In this document: positions 34,509 through 46,731 of the stretch, piece after piece
How positions within the stretch are numbered: the first letter of the stretch is position 1
Layout of the letters: each line of letters opens with the position of its first letter
Assembly (NCBI GenBank): GCA_023213395.1
Contig: CM041465.1
Span: forward strand, 237,529,741 to 237,593,740
Source of the DNA: Cycas panzhihuaensis
Lineage: Eukaryota > Cycadophyta
DNA length: 64,000 nucleotides
Reading direction: 5' to 3'
Notes under the pieces: generated by a model
Seen by the model: only the letters and a program-made list of their open reading frames with translations
Told to the model about the DNA's origin: nothing
Databases searched by the model: none
Program-made: the position numbers and the translations under genes

Positions 34509-36280
34509 ATTCACGACCATCAAGTTTTGAAGAAGAGTAACAGGATCTACTGGCACTCTACAACACATTTTTTTTTACAAGCAATATATATTAACTAGAT
34601 TTATTTTCTAAAATTTTTAGCAAGTTTTATATATTATTTCAGCAGATTTTGATTATTATTGAGCTATATTTCTGGTTCAACAAATATTACCGAGATCTAT
34701 TTTCAGATTTGTGTAGATCTACAAAGGATTTTTCAGCAGCAAGCTATATACGTTCAAGTTTTATTCTCATATTCAAGTTATTTTCTCTTCAGGTTTACAA
34801 ATTTATCATATATTTTGACAGTTTATAAGTTTTTTGTCTACTTATTTGATATTTTTCGCAGATTTGCAAAAGAGCGTCAGCTGCATACAAAAGTTATCAA
34901 GTTTTCTTTAAAGATCTACAATTTGTTACTTCAGATCTGTTATTTTTATTATAAATCTGCTTATTGTATCAGTTTTTTCAGCATTTTCTACTACATTTCA
35001 TTTCAAATCTATATTTTTCATTATATTTCTGACTATATTTTTAAGACTGTTTATCAGATCTATAGTACTTGAGGCATATTCAGCTTTTTGAAGAAGATAT
35101 ACACAAGATCAAGACTGCTACAGTTGCGTGTTCTAGGTTATCCTATTCCATTTTAAATTTACATATATTTTATATATTTATTCAATATATTCCTACATTT
35201 GGAGTTCCTTTGAAAATTTTTAAATACAAATATATAAGAGTTTTTATGATATATTCTTTTTAAAATATTTGAAAAATTTATGAATATTGTGACTCTGTTA
35301 TATGAGTATATTACTCCATTAAGTTAGTTAACTGTTATTATTTGAAGAAATTTCTGTGAAATCTTTGTATCCTTTTCATATACCTGTAATATATTTGAAA
35401 GTTTGTTTCAAATACAAATTTATAGATATTTTTTATATATTATCTCAACCTGTAGGGTGGGGCTCCTGGTCCATCAATCCACCCCCGTAAGATACTTTTT
35501 TTCAGTTTTTAAACACACACTTTTGATATATCTTGCTAGAGTATATTTGAAAATTTTGATTTTTGTGCATGACCTTGAAATATTTGGTTCTTCATTTTTT
35601 TTTTTAATTTAAACATATATTTTTCAATTTTTTTTAAGCTGAAAACTCATATTATTAAGCAAGTTTTCTTTGAAAGATTCAAAAGAAAAAATACAAAATA
35701 AATAGGGACAAGTACCCTTGAGAAAAATAGAACACAGTATAGCATCTTGAAACTGAGGAACACATTTGATAATTGGAATCCAACTACAAATTTTTTTTGA
35801 TGTATGTTAGCAAAAGGCCCTGAACATCATATTGAGAGAGTAGTTTTTTGTTGTCTTCATAACCATTCAACTCTCTAAGAAAAGAGGGGCATATAGGACT
35901 GTCTCCCTGTATTCTTTTTCAAGCTTTTCATATACTTTTTTAAGCTTTTCATATACTTCTTTATTAGTTCTTTTAGCTCGTATTTCATCTCAAATTAACC
36001 TTTTAAGCAGGATAGCAATGTTAGCTTAAAAATCTTCAATAGACTGACTGCCATATTCAGTACAATGAACATTGGCCTCTTGATATTGAACTTCCGTTGG
36101 AATCTTCGTTCCTCTTTATTTTATGTCCATTGGCATCTTCGTTCCTCTTTATTTTATGTCTAGAACGAGAAAACATCTTCCTGCTTTGTTAACCTCTGAA
36201 ACCAACATCTCACATCCTCTGTCTGGGTGAGTGGTGCGTAGCCTCTCTCTATCTCTGTTGGCCGTTTCATAGCACATCTG
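34509..36280 (+). other. AT-rich non-coding interior of element G, left part
   Basis: No gene; only short T-rich open stretches. Two small tandem duplications: about 21 bp at 35921-35962, and 33 bp at 36095-36160. Confidence 0.6.
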
Positions 36281-36284
36281 CGTC

Positions 36285-36527
36285 TCTATTTGCACGTCTC
36301 TCTGCCACTGTATCTCTGTGTTGGTAGCACCCTTGCCATTGCATCTCTCATAGACTGCTCATCACTGAAGGTTACAAATCCAAACCCGCAGGATCTGCCA
36401 TTCTCTAGATCAAATACGATCTTGGATTCCAGAACTTCTCTGAAGGCTCGAAAGCTCGCTCCGGACTTACGTCTGTGGCCCATGCAAGGCCGCCAATGAA
36501 GCATCGATACTCAACTTCGGCTGCCAG
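36285..36527 (-). pseudogene. Captured fragment of a glycine-rich RNA-binding protein (RRM) gene
   Basis: On the minus strand the frame reads AAEVEYRCFIGGLAWATD (from 36524), then after a frameshift FREVLESKIVFD, and NGRSCGFGFVTFSDEQSM. These are the start, RNP-2 (CFIGGLAW) and RNP-1 (GFGFVTF) of the single RRM of plant GRP7/8-type RNA-binding proteins. The start codon position holds CTG (36527-36525). The match ends in the last part of the RRM, and no Gly-rich tail is present. It is a transduced host gene piece, not a gene. Confidence 0.8.
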
Positions 36528-36652
36528 CTCTTTGGCGTTGTTCTGCCTTTGCTTTATTGCTCCCAGACATCAGTCTGTCTCCGTGCAGTTAAGAAGTCTG
36601 TTAGCCAGCTCTTTGGCGTCGTTCCGTCTTCGCTTTATTACTCCCGGACGTC
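36523..36652. repeat. Direct repeat next to the captured gene fragment
   Basis: Two copies of about 49 bp, starting at 36523 and 36604 (period 81), beginning GCCAGCTCTTTGGCGT. They cover the start region and presumed 5' leader of the captured RRM gene. Confidence 0.7.
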
Positions 36653-38512
36653 TCCTGACATTCCTGCACTAAAGCTAGCTAAGGCGCTGTTCATTCTGTC
36701 TCCTATTTATTTTCATTTTAGTATTATATTCTTGCGTTCTTCAACGCGTCATTCTCAGCCTGCGTGCAATCAGCGCTTCATTATTTGCATATACGCAGTT
36801 ATTATCACTCTTATTCATTTGCAGTCATTATTGTTGTATGTATTAAAATGCTCACCTTATACTCGGCTCTATTATTATTATAATAAAAAGTTTTTTTACT
36901 CAGTTTTAATAGTTTCTGTCTGTCTCTACTTTACTTTGGTGCGATCGCTGATCCAAGCGTCCATCTGATCTGTGCGTCCGCCGTTTTTTTGACTCTGTAT
37001 ATATATATATATTAATATATTTTGACTCTGTTTTTATATGCATATAGACCCGACTTTATAGTGTCGTGAGCAATTATATGATTGTATATTAAGTGCGTGA
37101 TTTGATTTTATAGGACCGATTGCAATTACGGCCATTCGGCGTGCCAACGGTGGCAGCCATTTTTTCATTTCTTTTTTTATATATACATTTTAGCATAAAG
37201 TTTAAAAAATTAAATTTAATTGAATAAACTTTTAAATCCGATTTTAAGGGTTTAATCTTTTAGCCCCTAGTCTCATTTAGCCATCACGTGACTGCTACCT
37301 ACTTCTAAAACGATTTTTAAATGTTTTTTATTTTTTTTTAATTTTTATTTTACAAAGAGTTATTGGTGCTTTTGTTACCATAACTTCTCACTGGCTTATC
37401 GGTTTCAGATGAAACCTACCCCAATAGATCAGAAATTTTTTGTACACCAATTTTAACTAGTCATACGACCAATTTGGTGCCAATTTGACCCTGTTTCGAC
37501 CATTTTAACATTAGACTTTCAAAATTTCAGCAATTTTCACATTTTTAACAAAATCATTTTTAGAACTGGCTGTCATTTATTTTTGGTAAACTGGTTTTTA
37601 CCCAAATTTCCTCTATAGCGATCTACGTTGTATAGACTTTAATACCCACTCTTTACTTCAATTTTTGAGTTCACCTTCATTAATATTTTAATCGCTGAAA
37701 TAAGGAATTTAGTTATTTTTGCTTGTTTCCTAACATTCTACATAAAAATACCTGTTACATTTTTCACTATAACTTTCTCATTTTTTATCAGCTGACTCAT
37801 TTCTCTTCATTTTGACATATTTTTTAATATATTTTGACATTATCTTCCTAAATTTCAAATCACTCAAAGTTGAGGTATCTCATTGCCCTAAATCTACTAT
37901 TTTTTACACCTTTTTTAATATATTTTTCAAAAATTTTCAATTGAAAGAACATTGATTACTTCATAAATAATATTTGATCCTTTGTTCAGCTTTTTCTAAA
38001 GGTTAATTAGTAATTTTATGCAAATTTTGACTACCCTGCTCCTGTTTGGTCCCATAAGGAGGTCCATATCTTTGCATCATTCAAATTGTGATTTATTGGT
38101 ACCCGTTTTTAAAACTGTTTATTTCATTGGATTCACATCTTGTTAATCTACATATTGGTAGAATTTTAAGTTATTCTGACATTATTCAGTATAGTTTTCA
38201 AGCTGTTAAAGTTGAGCATACAAGTACATCCTAATAAGCTTGTCTTCTTTTAAAATTTTTAAGAAAATTTTAGTTTATATCTCATTGTTTAACTCAAGGT
38301 TTCTACTTGATCTTTCTACAAGCATTTTAAGTTGTTTCAAACTAGCATTTTTTTATAAGGCAATATACATCTTTATCAAAGAAAAGTTATTTTTATACAA
38401 AAAGGGAAAGTTTTTCTTACATTGAAGATTTACATTTACTCATTTAAGAAATTGGTATTTTTGAAAGCTCTTTATATTTCATTCTAAAAAGATTTTTTAA
38501 GTTTGCTTTCAA
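36653..38512 (+). other. AT-rich non-coding interior of element G, right part
   Basis: No coding motif is visible. A short TA run is at about 37000-37020. The sequence is T-rich on the + strand, like the left part. Confidence 0.6.
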
Positions 38513-39355
38513 ATGCATCATTATTTTCTTATTGATTGCATTGCTCTCAAAATGGCACAATTCCCCATTTTCGATGGCCATAACTTTTCACTATGGTATG
38601 ACACCATGCAAACTTACTTTATTGAACATGATCTTTTGAAGTATTTACAACATGAATGTGACCTTAGCATTAAAGAAAATTTTAGAAAAGATAATGAAGT
38701 TTTAGGTTTATTATTTTGCACTATGACTGATGATGTTTTTTCACTAGTTTCTGAATTAACAACATCTAAGTCTGTTTGGGATTTATTGATTTCCATTTAT
38801 GGGGGAGATACCTCCAATGTATTTGATGAAACTTTTGATGAGCATGTGAGACAGGTAACAGAACAGATAGATCATGACAACAACAACTATGAGGATTCAG
38901 ATCAAATGCAGGACCACCTTGTTGCACAAGGATTTGATCCTCCATTTGAGGGGGAGCATGAAGACGAATCTTATGACATAACGAAGAATGAACCTGATGA
39001 TATAACAACTGTTCAAAGTATAAAGATTACAAAAGTTCAAGTTCAAAGTCTTCCTAATGTTCCAGTCGATAAAGTCCAAATTACAACTACTCATCTACAT
39101 TTGCTTCAAGTTTCATCTACCTATAGTCTTCCTACATCATTCTATGATAAAGAGATATATGTGACTATAAGAGTGAGAAGAGTTGATAAAGATCAAGATC
39201 ATCATTTCAAAGTTCTTTTCAAGTACAAGTTTCACAAGTTTAAGGAAAAGATACAAGTGTTCGTGCTGACATTAAGGGGGAGAATGTTGGGTGTAATGTC
39301 ATCACTCAACTCCCTCTTACCTACCAGGATTGTGCACCTCAATTTAGACATGTGA
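38513..39355 (+). CDS. Copia-gag-like ORF of element G (280 aa)
   Basis: The only long uninterrupted frame in G. Residues about 13-105 resemble the N-terminal domain of plant Ty1/copia gag (MAQFPIFDGHNFSLWYDTM, LTTSKSVWDLLISIYGG). Residues about 106-160 are highly acidic (DHDNNNYEDSDQMQ), and the rest is basic and unfamiliar. The last 23 codons lie inside the 3' LTR. There is no zinc knuckle. The internal Met at residue 14 (MAQFPIF) could be the real start. It may help packaging in trans or be a deletion joint of gag with later pol sequence; this is inferred. Confidence 0.6.
   Translation: MHHYFLIDCIALKMAQFPIFDGHNFSLWYDTMQTYFIEHDLLKYLQHECDLSIKENFRKDNEVLGLLFCTMTDDVFSLVSELTTSKSVWDLLISIYGGDTSNVFDETFDEHVRQVTEQIDHDNNNYEDSDQMQDHLVAQGFDPPFEGEHEDESYDITKNEPDDITTVQSIKITKVQVQSLPNVPVDKVQITTTHLHLLQVSSTYSLPTSFYDKEIYVTIRVRRVDKDQDHHFKVLFKYKFHKFKEKIQVFVLTLRGRMLGVMSSLNSLLPTRIVHLNLDM
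39274..39284 (+). promoter_or_regulatory. Polypurine tract of element G
   Basis: AAGGGGGAGAA directly before the TG of the 3' LTR. Confidence 0.8.
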
Positions 39356-39775
39356 TGCTCAACATGTCAAGGTAAGTTAAGGTAAGTTCAGTTAGTTTCA
39401 TTTGAGTTAAGTTAGTATTATTTTATTATTAATTTGAATTCAGGGGTTGAGGAGTTTCCCTCCTCCCCTAAACTATAAATGTTAAGGGTTGTACAACCCT
39501 GGTGTTTTTAGACACCGCCTACCTTTGAGGAGATTTGTAATGCTCATTATTGCTACAATGGATTGAACAACAAGGCTTTCATGTTCTTTATGCTATTGTG
39601 ATTGTGACATATTGATGTATTGATGCAATACTGGTTTATGGTTATTTGATATATGTTCTGACCTGTTCTCCTGCTAGTTATATTCCTTCATTTGGTATCA
39701 GAGCATAGTCTTACAAACTTTATATTCCATCATTTGGTATCAGAGCATAGTTTGGTTACAATATATATTCCTTCA
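39285..39775 (+). repeat. 3' LTR of element G
   Basis: 491 bp, with two of the 42-bp PBS-bearing units (from 39679 and 39721), against three in the 5' LTR. Followed by the GTATG duplication. Confidence 0.9.
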
Positions 39776-40506
39776 GTATGTTAATTCATTGTCTTATGAA
39801 AAAAAAAAAGAAAATAGAGTTTTATTTATTAAAGGTCTAAAAGTATAGATAAGTAACTAAAATCGTAATTTCACAGTTGAAAAATATGACTGCACATTCA
39901 ATAATATAATTTCCTCCAATGGTCCCAAATTATAAAGTCATGTTTTTGTTAGATAATGTGACAATAATATTTTGGAGGCTAAACTTTTGACATGTTGGCA
40001 GCATGGTTTTCCCCTAAACTTCCTTGACCTAAAAAACTAGCACTGGAAAGTATACTAAATTGTAAAGAGAATCATGGTTGTTCACTCAAAATACCCTAGA
40101 TTATATAGCTGAGATTTATGCCTTGTATGACTCTCTCATATAGCTTGATTTAGGGTGTTTTTTTTATTATATTGATGGTGTTCAATGTATTAGATATACT
40201 ATGAGGAGTTGGGTGACTAGTTATTATTGTTATGAGTATTCTACTATAAATTATATACAATTCTTCATTTTTTGATAATAAAGATCAATACCTTTCCTAT
40301 GTGGATGTTTTCCTAACACACTACTAGGGGTTTACCACATTATATTAATTGTATATGGGATGCTTTACATTTCTAATTTATTTATTGTATTATCTTTAGT
40401 TTATAAACTTGTATGTTAAATTTTAGTTTTGATTCTTGTAACTAGTTACAAAATAGTTTAGATCTTAGAGGAAGCTTTTGGTTATTGAGACCTAGTTTAC
40501 TCAACA
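39776..40506 (+). repeat. Resumed flank of G, then 5' LTR of copia element H
   Basis: The first 100-250 bp continue the DNA into which G inserted. The remainder is the 5' LTR of H, ending ACTCAACA at 40506 just before a PBS. The LTR start is not fixed because no second copy is in the window. No gene is present. Confidence 0.5.
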
Positions 40507-41812
40507 AGTGGTATCAAAGCCACTTTTATTTTTGTAGTGAGTTTATGAAGGTTTTAGTGTCAGATTTTTTCTACACTAAATGGAGAAACTAGTGAATGTA
40601 AAGTTCAAGGTGGAGAAATTCAATGGCAAGAATAACTTCGAGTTATGGAAGTTAAAAGTATATGATGTTTTGGTACAACAAGGTTTGTATGGAACTCTTG
40701 TAGGTAAATTAAAGAAACCCATAGGGATGGATGATGACGAATAAGATGATCTAAACAAAAGCGGTCTTAGCACAATATAATTATACTTCGTGGATGAAGT
40801 TCTATTTAACATTACAGGGGAGCAGACATTAGCAAGATTATGGACCTAGTTAGAAGGCTTGTACATGACCAAATCAGTAACAAATTGAATCTACTTAAAG
40901 AGGTAGATATACTCATTGCAAATGAATGAAGGTATAAAATTTGTTGATCATTTAAATATTTTTAATACTCTTATTTGTCAGTTGGCTAGCATTGATATCA
41001 TGATCGAGAATGAGGACAAGGTTATTACCTTATTATACTTATTATCAGAATCCTAGGATAATATTGTCACCTCAATTAGTTTTAGCACTACAGATGAATT
41101 ATACTATGATTCTATTGTGAGTTCTTTATTGATGGAAGAAGTAAAAAGGAAGTCCAGTTTTGAAACCTCCACACCATAAGCTATGATAGCAAGTGGCAGA
41201 ATAATTGAGAGAAGAAAAAGCTCTAGGGATACATCGAGATCAAAGTTAAAAACCAAGATGAGTAAGCTCAAATGTTGGCACTATAATATGACAGGTCGCC
41301 TCAAGAATGATTGCTACAAAAGGAAGGAGTTCTAAAAAAAGGAAGATCCTACCAAGGAGGCTAATTAGGTGGAGTCGAATCAAGGTATAAATGATGATGT
41401 CTTGGTTGCTTATAATGTTTCCCATTGTCATCATGATTGGTCATTGGATTTCAGTGCTTCACACCACATGTGTCTACACAAGAGTTGGTTTTCATCATAC
41501 CAACTTCTTGATGGTGGTGATGTGCTTATGGGAAATGATGTTTCCTATAAGATAGTGAGCATTAGTAGCATCAGAATTAAAATATTTGATGGTGTAGTGA
41601 GAACATTAACTAAAGTTAGACATGTACCTAATCTAAAAAGGAATCTAATTTCCTTAGGTGAACTAGATTTTGGTGGTTATAAGTACATAAATTGTGAAGG
41701 AGTCTTAAAGGTGTCAAAGGGCATATTGGTTGTTATGAAATCCTTAAAGAAATGAAACCTTTATATTTTAGTGGGTGTAATTATGTCTATGGGGATAGCA
41801 ACTACACCTAGT
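40507..41812 (+). pseudogene. Element H: gag and protease of a Ty1/copia element, truncated
   Basis: PBS TGGTATCAAAGCC at 40509-40521 (initiator tRNA-Met type). gag starts at 40580 (MEKLVNVKFKVEKFNGKNNF, ELWKLKVYDVL). A CCHC-like knuckle remnant (CWHYNMTGRLKNDCYK) is at about 41275-41320. The protease starts WSLDFSASHHMC (about 41440-41475; DFS for the DSG loop), and a GAG-pre-integrase-like end (GVLKVSKGILVVMK) is at about 41698. Several stops. Cut at 41812 by C's LTR; the rest of pol must lie beyond the nested C and B. Confidence 0.8.
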
Positions 41813-44734
41813 TGGGATTAAGACAATCAACAAAAGATTCTAGGGCAAAGGGATCAAACCAACAAGTATAAGGAAGCACCCACACAGGGTGTCTATCCAC
41901 CAAAATGAAGGTTTAGGACCCACGAATGGTGCACAACTTCCTCAAGGTAACTTGGCTTTTGACTTTGAAGGGGAGCATATGTGAGGGATATCCTCGATTG
42001 CTCATGTAACCTCAAATCAAGGGTCTTCCCATCCTTGGATGGCCGAAAGGAGAAGGCAAGACCCAACAAAGGAACAAATCCTCATGGGAAGAAGGCTAAA
42101 GGTCGTAGGTGGAGTGTATATAGGTATGCTGAAGAAAGTAAAAGGACCTTAGGAAATAAATCCTCTAAGAGCTAATCCACCTAGTAGGAGAGTTGGATGG
42201 ATAAAGAGTGGTAGCAGAGAGAGTTCCTACCACTCTTATGTGTGAAGGGGTTCCTAGTCTCTATAGGCACAATGGAACAAAGACTAATCGTATGTGTGCA
42301 AATGAGAGATAAACTAAGCATACAAGTTTAAAGAACAATAAATACTCTCTCTCAAAAGTAGACCCTCACTCTCATTTCATTTCAAAACAAAGGGAAGATA
42401 AGTAAAGAAATAAACCTAGGTATCATGCAACATGCATGTCAATGCAATTGGGTGAAAGAGAGAAGGGGATGATCCTTAATTAATGCTCTTTACTACAATG
42501 TGAACTAGTGTGCAAGATAATGATGATAGGTTTTCTTTTCTTTATTCCCTTATTGTCTTCTATACAACCACGCAAGCTAAAAGAAACATAAAAATACCTA
42601 CAAAATAAGAAAGGTGTACCTGAAAGAATGAAGTAGCTAAGACATTGTCTTCACTTTGTGCTACGCACGCTCCCTCTTTTTCCTTCTCTCATAGCATGAA
42701 CAGCATAGGGGTTTCCTTACCTCCCCTAAAAACAAAGGAAAAGGAACAAGGAAATGCAAAGGAAAAAGGAACTATGAAAGAGTAGAACAATTGAAGGGGA
42801 AGGGACTAAAGAACATACCCAGATTATTGCCACTTACCTCTCTCTACCAATGACACAGTGAACCTGCATTCACAAAGTTCTTTGCCCTTCCTGAACAGGC
42901 TACTAGGATATAAAAATAATATATGTATACTTATGCAAAAGTAAACTGCTAAAATGATATAAATTAGAATGTTGTAAGTTAGATAATCTTCCACCAAAAG
43001 TGACTCTACAAACTCTCAAGAAAACCAACAACACATGCCGAAGCAAGGGGAGGTTAGCCTTGAAATGGATAACCCTCCAATAAATACACCTCTACGTTGC
43101 CTTTAGGTGTAGGGTACAAGAGATTAGGATAGCTTATTTCTAGTGGATAGGAAGGGAAACAAATGTTACAAAGTTTGTAAAAGCTTCCTATGTTGCAAGT
43201 ATGTTATAGGCTGCAAATTGCAACATGGGCTATGTCAAGACCTAGGATGAATATAGGACACCATTTGGGGCTAGAGAAGATGCCAAAAAGAGGCGTGTAG
43301 GCCTGAAAATAGCATAGAAAGGGCTACATATGTTGATATCTAGCATAAATCTAATCCCAAAGACTCCTTGGTGACCCAAGAGAGGCACAAGTGAAGGAAA
43401 GGAAAGAGGAGAAGAGGTTTTCCCTTGAGGAGCAGGCCTAGTGGGTATGGATCCTGCCTTAGCTCCTTTCACTCACTCTTTATGAGTCTTCTCTCATAGC
43501 CTCTTTGGAAAAAACTAGGCGAGGATAGGGAGATCAACAGGGCAAGAAGATAGAGAATGGAGGGATACCTCCTGTATGCAACAAAGAAGACAAGGAAAGG
43601 AATAATGTACACAAAACCTAACCTTTTACAAGACAAACCCAAGGAAAGCTATGGAATAATAATGGAAAATACCTATTGGGCTATGTAGGAGATAGATTTG
43701 TCCTTGTAGACAACAGAAGATAGCTGATCTGGTATGCTTATAATATATCCCTAAGAAGGTGCTACAATAGGAATACACTTGCTAAAAGTTGTAGGAAGGG
43801 CATGGAGGCCACACTTGGGCATGAATCCTTGCTTGGAGGCATTAGTTAATGAGCCTACCACCATGGATCAGAGCTACAATGGGTAGATCTCAAGTTGCAA
43901 CATAAGGAACCTAAACATTATAAGGCACTCCTGTAGAAAACTCATGTGAAATAGAGAGAAGAAAGCAAGGAAGGTGGAAGAAGAAGAAGGAAAATGAGGT
44001 ATTTTGGGATTTATACCTAACCCTAGGCTAAATGGACGATTAGGGTTGAGGTAAGGCTCGAGAGAGGCCGAAGCCACGTGGCAATTTCATGAAAAAATTG
44101 AAATTTACCATAGTAGATTTTTAAAAGTAAGTTATGATAGTCGCCCCATGGCCAACTTCATGTTACCATGAAGTTTAATGCGGTACCGTGACATTTGTCA
44201 CGATGCAGTGACAAAGACCAAAAGAAGCCAAAGGGAGGATACCCGGGAGCCTTAAAGGGGGTACTTTGGGCCTAGGAGGGGCTGACTCTCTATCTAGATG
44301 GTTGGGGATAGTCAGATAAAGAAGATGACCTAAAATGGATGAAGTATCAAAGTGGCAAAACTCCCAAGAAACTGATAACTGGCATAAGGATCAACTAATC
44401 ACACTCAGCAGAGTGTTAAGGGTTATGATGTGGTGAGGGGGTATGACAGATCAAATAGGTTAAGCAGTGCTAAGGAAAATGTGGAGGTGCATAGTAGAGT
44501 TGTGGAGTGCCATGGGGATGCATTTTCCACTAATCGTGATAGGCTGAAAGAATGACAAGCAACATGATCAAGCAACTGGTGCAAGGTGATCACTCAAATG
44601 TGACAATCAATCATGCAGTGAGATGATGCTTCTATCTACCTTTCCAAAGAAGTAGTAAAGTCAAAAAAGAAGAAGCATACATGTACTTACCTGATTTATC
44701 TTGCCAAGAACCCATTCCTGGGAGTCAGGAAGCA
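41813..44734 (-). repeat. 3' LTR of element C
   Basis: On the minus strand it starts TGCTTCCTGACTCC at 44734, right after the polypurine tract, and ends near GATTGTCTTAATCCCA at 41813 (compare A's GATGCGATTCCA). About 2.9 kb. Contains a palindrome at 44153-44178, a CCCTAA/TTAGGG pair and TATAAAT (44008-44046). No gene is supported; open stretches inside are not shared with A or B. Confidence 0.75.
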
Positions 44735-44746
44735 CTTCCCCCTTAG
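44735..44746 (-). promoter_or_regulatory. Polypurine tract of element C
   Basis: CTAAGGGGGAAG on the minus strand, directly before the LTR's TG. Confidence 0.8.
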
Positions 44747-45205
44747 CAGTAGAGCCTCACACCTTGAAGGTGTAATGCGATAGCGAATGTTGGCAACACA
44801 ATGTCAATAGCATATATATATATATATATACTAGTCATAGTAATAGTACAAACCAAGGGTAACAGTGAGTGTCGTGGCAAAACATAAGGGCTACCTATGT
44901 ATCGCAACATAGATAACAAGTATAGATAGCAGATAAGGGGGTTGCTCCCCATCGTAAGAGTAGGGTGGAAGGCTAGCAATGGCCACACCTAAGACCATAT
45001 AGATGTCGTGAACAATGTGCTATGTATAGACACAAATAAAGAATAGCGAGATCTATATACTAAGATGCTAAAAGTATAGTGAAAAGAACAAACCTGGTGG
45101 TCACCATAGTTTAACCTCATTAGTGATTAATTTTTAGAGGTGTGAATGGATCATGGTACAAAGGATAACCTAGGACTTGGGTGCAAGCATGACCAGACAA
45201 GTCCC
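44747..45205 (-). other. Spacer between second RNase H and polypurine tract, element C
   Basis: No gene. Contains a TA microsatellite (about 44812-44830) and the GTGAGGCTCTACTGC motif shared with A before the PPT. Confidence 0.6.
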
Positions 45206-45628
45206 TCAATGTGGGTCGCTAAGGAGAGACATGCGACACTCAAGGATGAGGTAAACTAAGCTATCTACCTTGGCATTGAGAGCCCATAGAATGTGTCGAA
45301 TATCGATAGATGAGAAATAAGCTAATAGGGATCTAGGAGTCAAGGCAATGGCCCTCAAGCATGGGCATCACACCTGGTAGACCTGGGTGAGATGAGACAC
45401 CATGACCTGAGAGTTGGAAAGGAGGGCGATAGGTCCATGGTGGAAGCAAAGTGCATCGGTAAGGGCCTCAATAATAGTTGTGTACTCAGCTTCATTATTG
45501 GTGGCTTCAGGAAGGAAGATCCCAGAGTACATGAAGTCATCTCTGGAAGGGTCACAGAGAATCCACACAGTAGAAGAATGGCCAGGGTTTCCATAAATTC
45601 TACCATCGATGAAAATGAGTAAGGCCAT
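45206..45628 (-). pseudogene. Second (archaeal-type) RNase H of element C
   Basis: Starts MALLIFIDGRIYGNPG at 45628, then EATNNEAEYTTIIEAL, LLSNSQVMVSHL and LECRMSLLSD. 423 bp, the same length as A and B. The first Asp is kept, but the Asp of the third motif is Asn (LLSNSQ). One in-frame TGA follows VYQV at about 45368. Confidence 0.8.
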
Positions 45629-46184
45629 AAAAGAAATGAAGGTCTCAATAGTGAGTAAGTGATGACAAGATCAGTGAGTGGAGAGGACTCAACAGTATGA
45701 AATCATTATAAAAGGCCCAAATGGCTATCAATAAAGGCTGCAAAAGGTAGGAAGACCCAAGGACAAGGCTACTCAAAGGCAAAGAGGGCTAACCAGTGGA
45801 CGAGGAAGAACTAGCAGTGAAAAGGCCCCTCTCAGGTACTAAAGGTCGCTTAAGGAAGTGAAATGCTGTCTTAAATAGAGGGGACTCTTCCTTTGGAAGC
45901 CCCAGAGGTGTGAGTGGGCAGTGAAAATGGATCCAAGATGGAGAAATGAGTCAAACAAATATAAATTCAAGTATGTATGGAGGTAGCACATAAAACAAGG
46001 TAGAAGGGGCCTCACAAGGCCAAGGGAAGGGTGCTATAAATGCACCTGGTAGGTCCAGGAAAAAGAAGACCACGAGGGCAAAACTGAAGATGAACCTAGA
46101 AGGCAAAGGTGATCATGGAAAGGAGACGGTCTCAAGGGCTGTCACATCAAGAGAAATGAGAGAAGTGCCTATTAGGCCCCCACT
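45629..46184. other. Spacer between second RNase H and antisense promoter, element C
   Basis: No gene is visible. Equivalent to A 8556-9007 and B 62430-62941. Confidence 0.5.
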
Positions 46185-46192
46185 TATATAAA
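46185..46192 (+). promoter_or_regulatory. TATA box of the antisense PMD gene, copy C
   Basis: TATATAAA within CCACTTATATAAAGG. Same place relative to the first exon as in A and B. Confidence 0.65.
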
Positions 46193-46595
46193 GGAAACTC
46201 GGCAAAAATGGAATTCATTTTCACAAGCTCATGAATGAATCAAAGCCCTTCCCTCTATGTAACAGAGCGCCGCCTAACTTCGTAGGCATACAAGGAGAGA
46301 TATGATCATTGGATTGGGACACAGGGATAGCCAGTGGGACCAGGGAGATGAGATGGTGGTGGTGAGACTAGATCCAGTGAGTAGATCATCCATACCCAAC
46401 CCCATTTTGTCGATTTAATTTAATAGCTTTTTAATGATTTTTAGTATAATTTTGGGCCTGTTAAGGGTAAATAATGATCTCCTAGAGTCTGAAATAGACC
46501 TACTAAGAGGCGGGACTGGGGCATTAGGGAGCCATAGTCCTAGTGGACCTGAGTGTAGCCTACCCAGACACAGTTTTTTCATTTTTTGGGCTAGA

Positions 46596-46617
46596 AACCC
46601 CCCATTTTTGGGGGGTG
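46596..46617. promoter_or_regulatory. G/C-run hairpin in intron 1, copy C
   Basis: CCCCCC, an AT loop, GGGGGG. Equivalent to A 8134-8153. Confidence 0.5.
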
Positions 46618-46701
46618 ATGCTGGCACTGCGACAAAGATCGAGGTGTCGTGATCTTTACTACGAGCCACTGGAATTTGGATAAAATATCAGTGGGCCCCA
46701 C

Positions 46702-46731
46702 GTTAAACTCTACGGTACTATGGAGTTTAGC
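46702..46731. promoter_or_regulatory. GGTAC-centred palindrome in intron 1, copy C
   Basis: GTTAAACTCTACGGTAC followed by an imperfect reverse complement. Same position as the perfect palindrome in B. Confidence 0.55.

Larger units (their letters stand above)
33956..39775 (+). mobile_element. Element G: non-autonomous copia-type LTR retrotransposon
   Basis: LTRs of 533 bp (33956-34488) and 491 bp (39285-39775) start TGTTGGGTG and end TTCCTTCA, flanked by GTATG duplications. PBS of the initiator tRNA-Met type, polypurine tract before the 3' LTR. The interior holds about 4 kb of AT-rich non-coding DNA, a captured RRM gene fragment, and one intact frame with a copia-gag-like start. No protease, integrase, RT or RNase H motif was found, so it must have moved with enzymes supplied in trans. 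Confidence 0.85.

Noticed and set aside
36285-36527. RRM protein as a working host gene
   Set aside because: Lacks a start ATG, has a frameshift, lacks the Gly-rich tail, and sits inside the LTR pair of element G.
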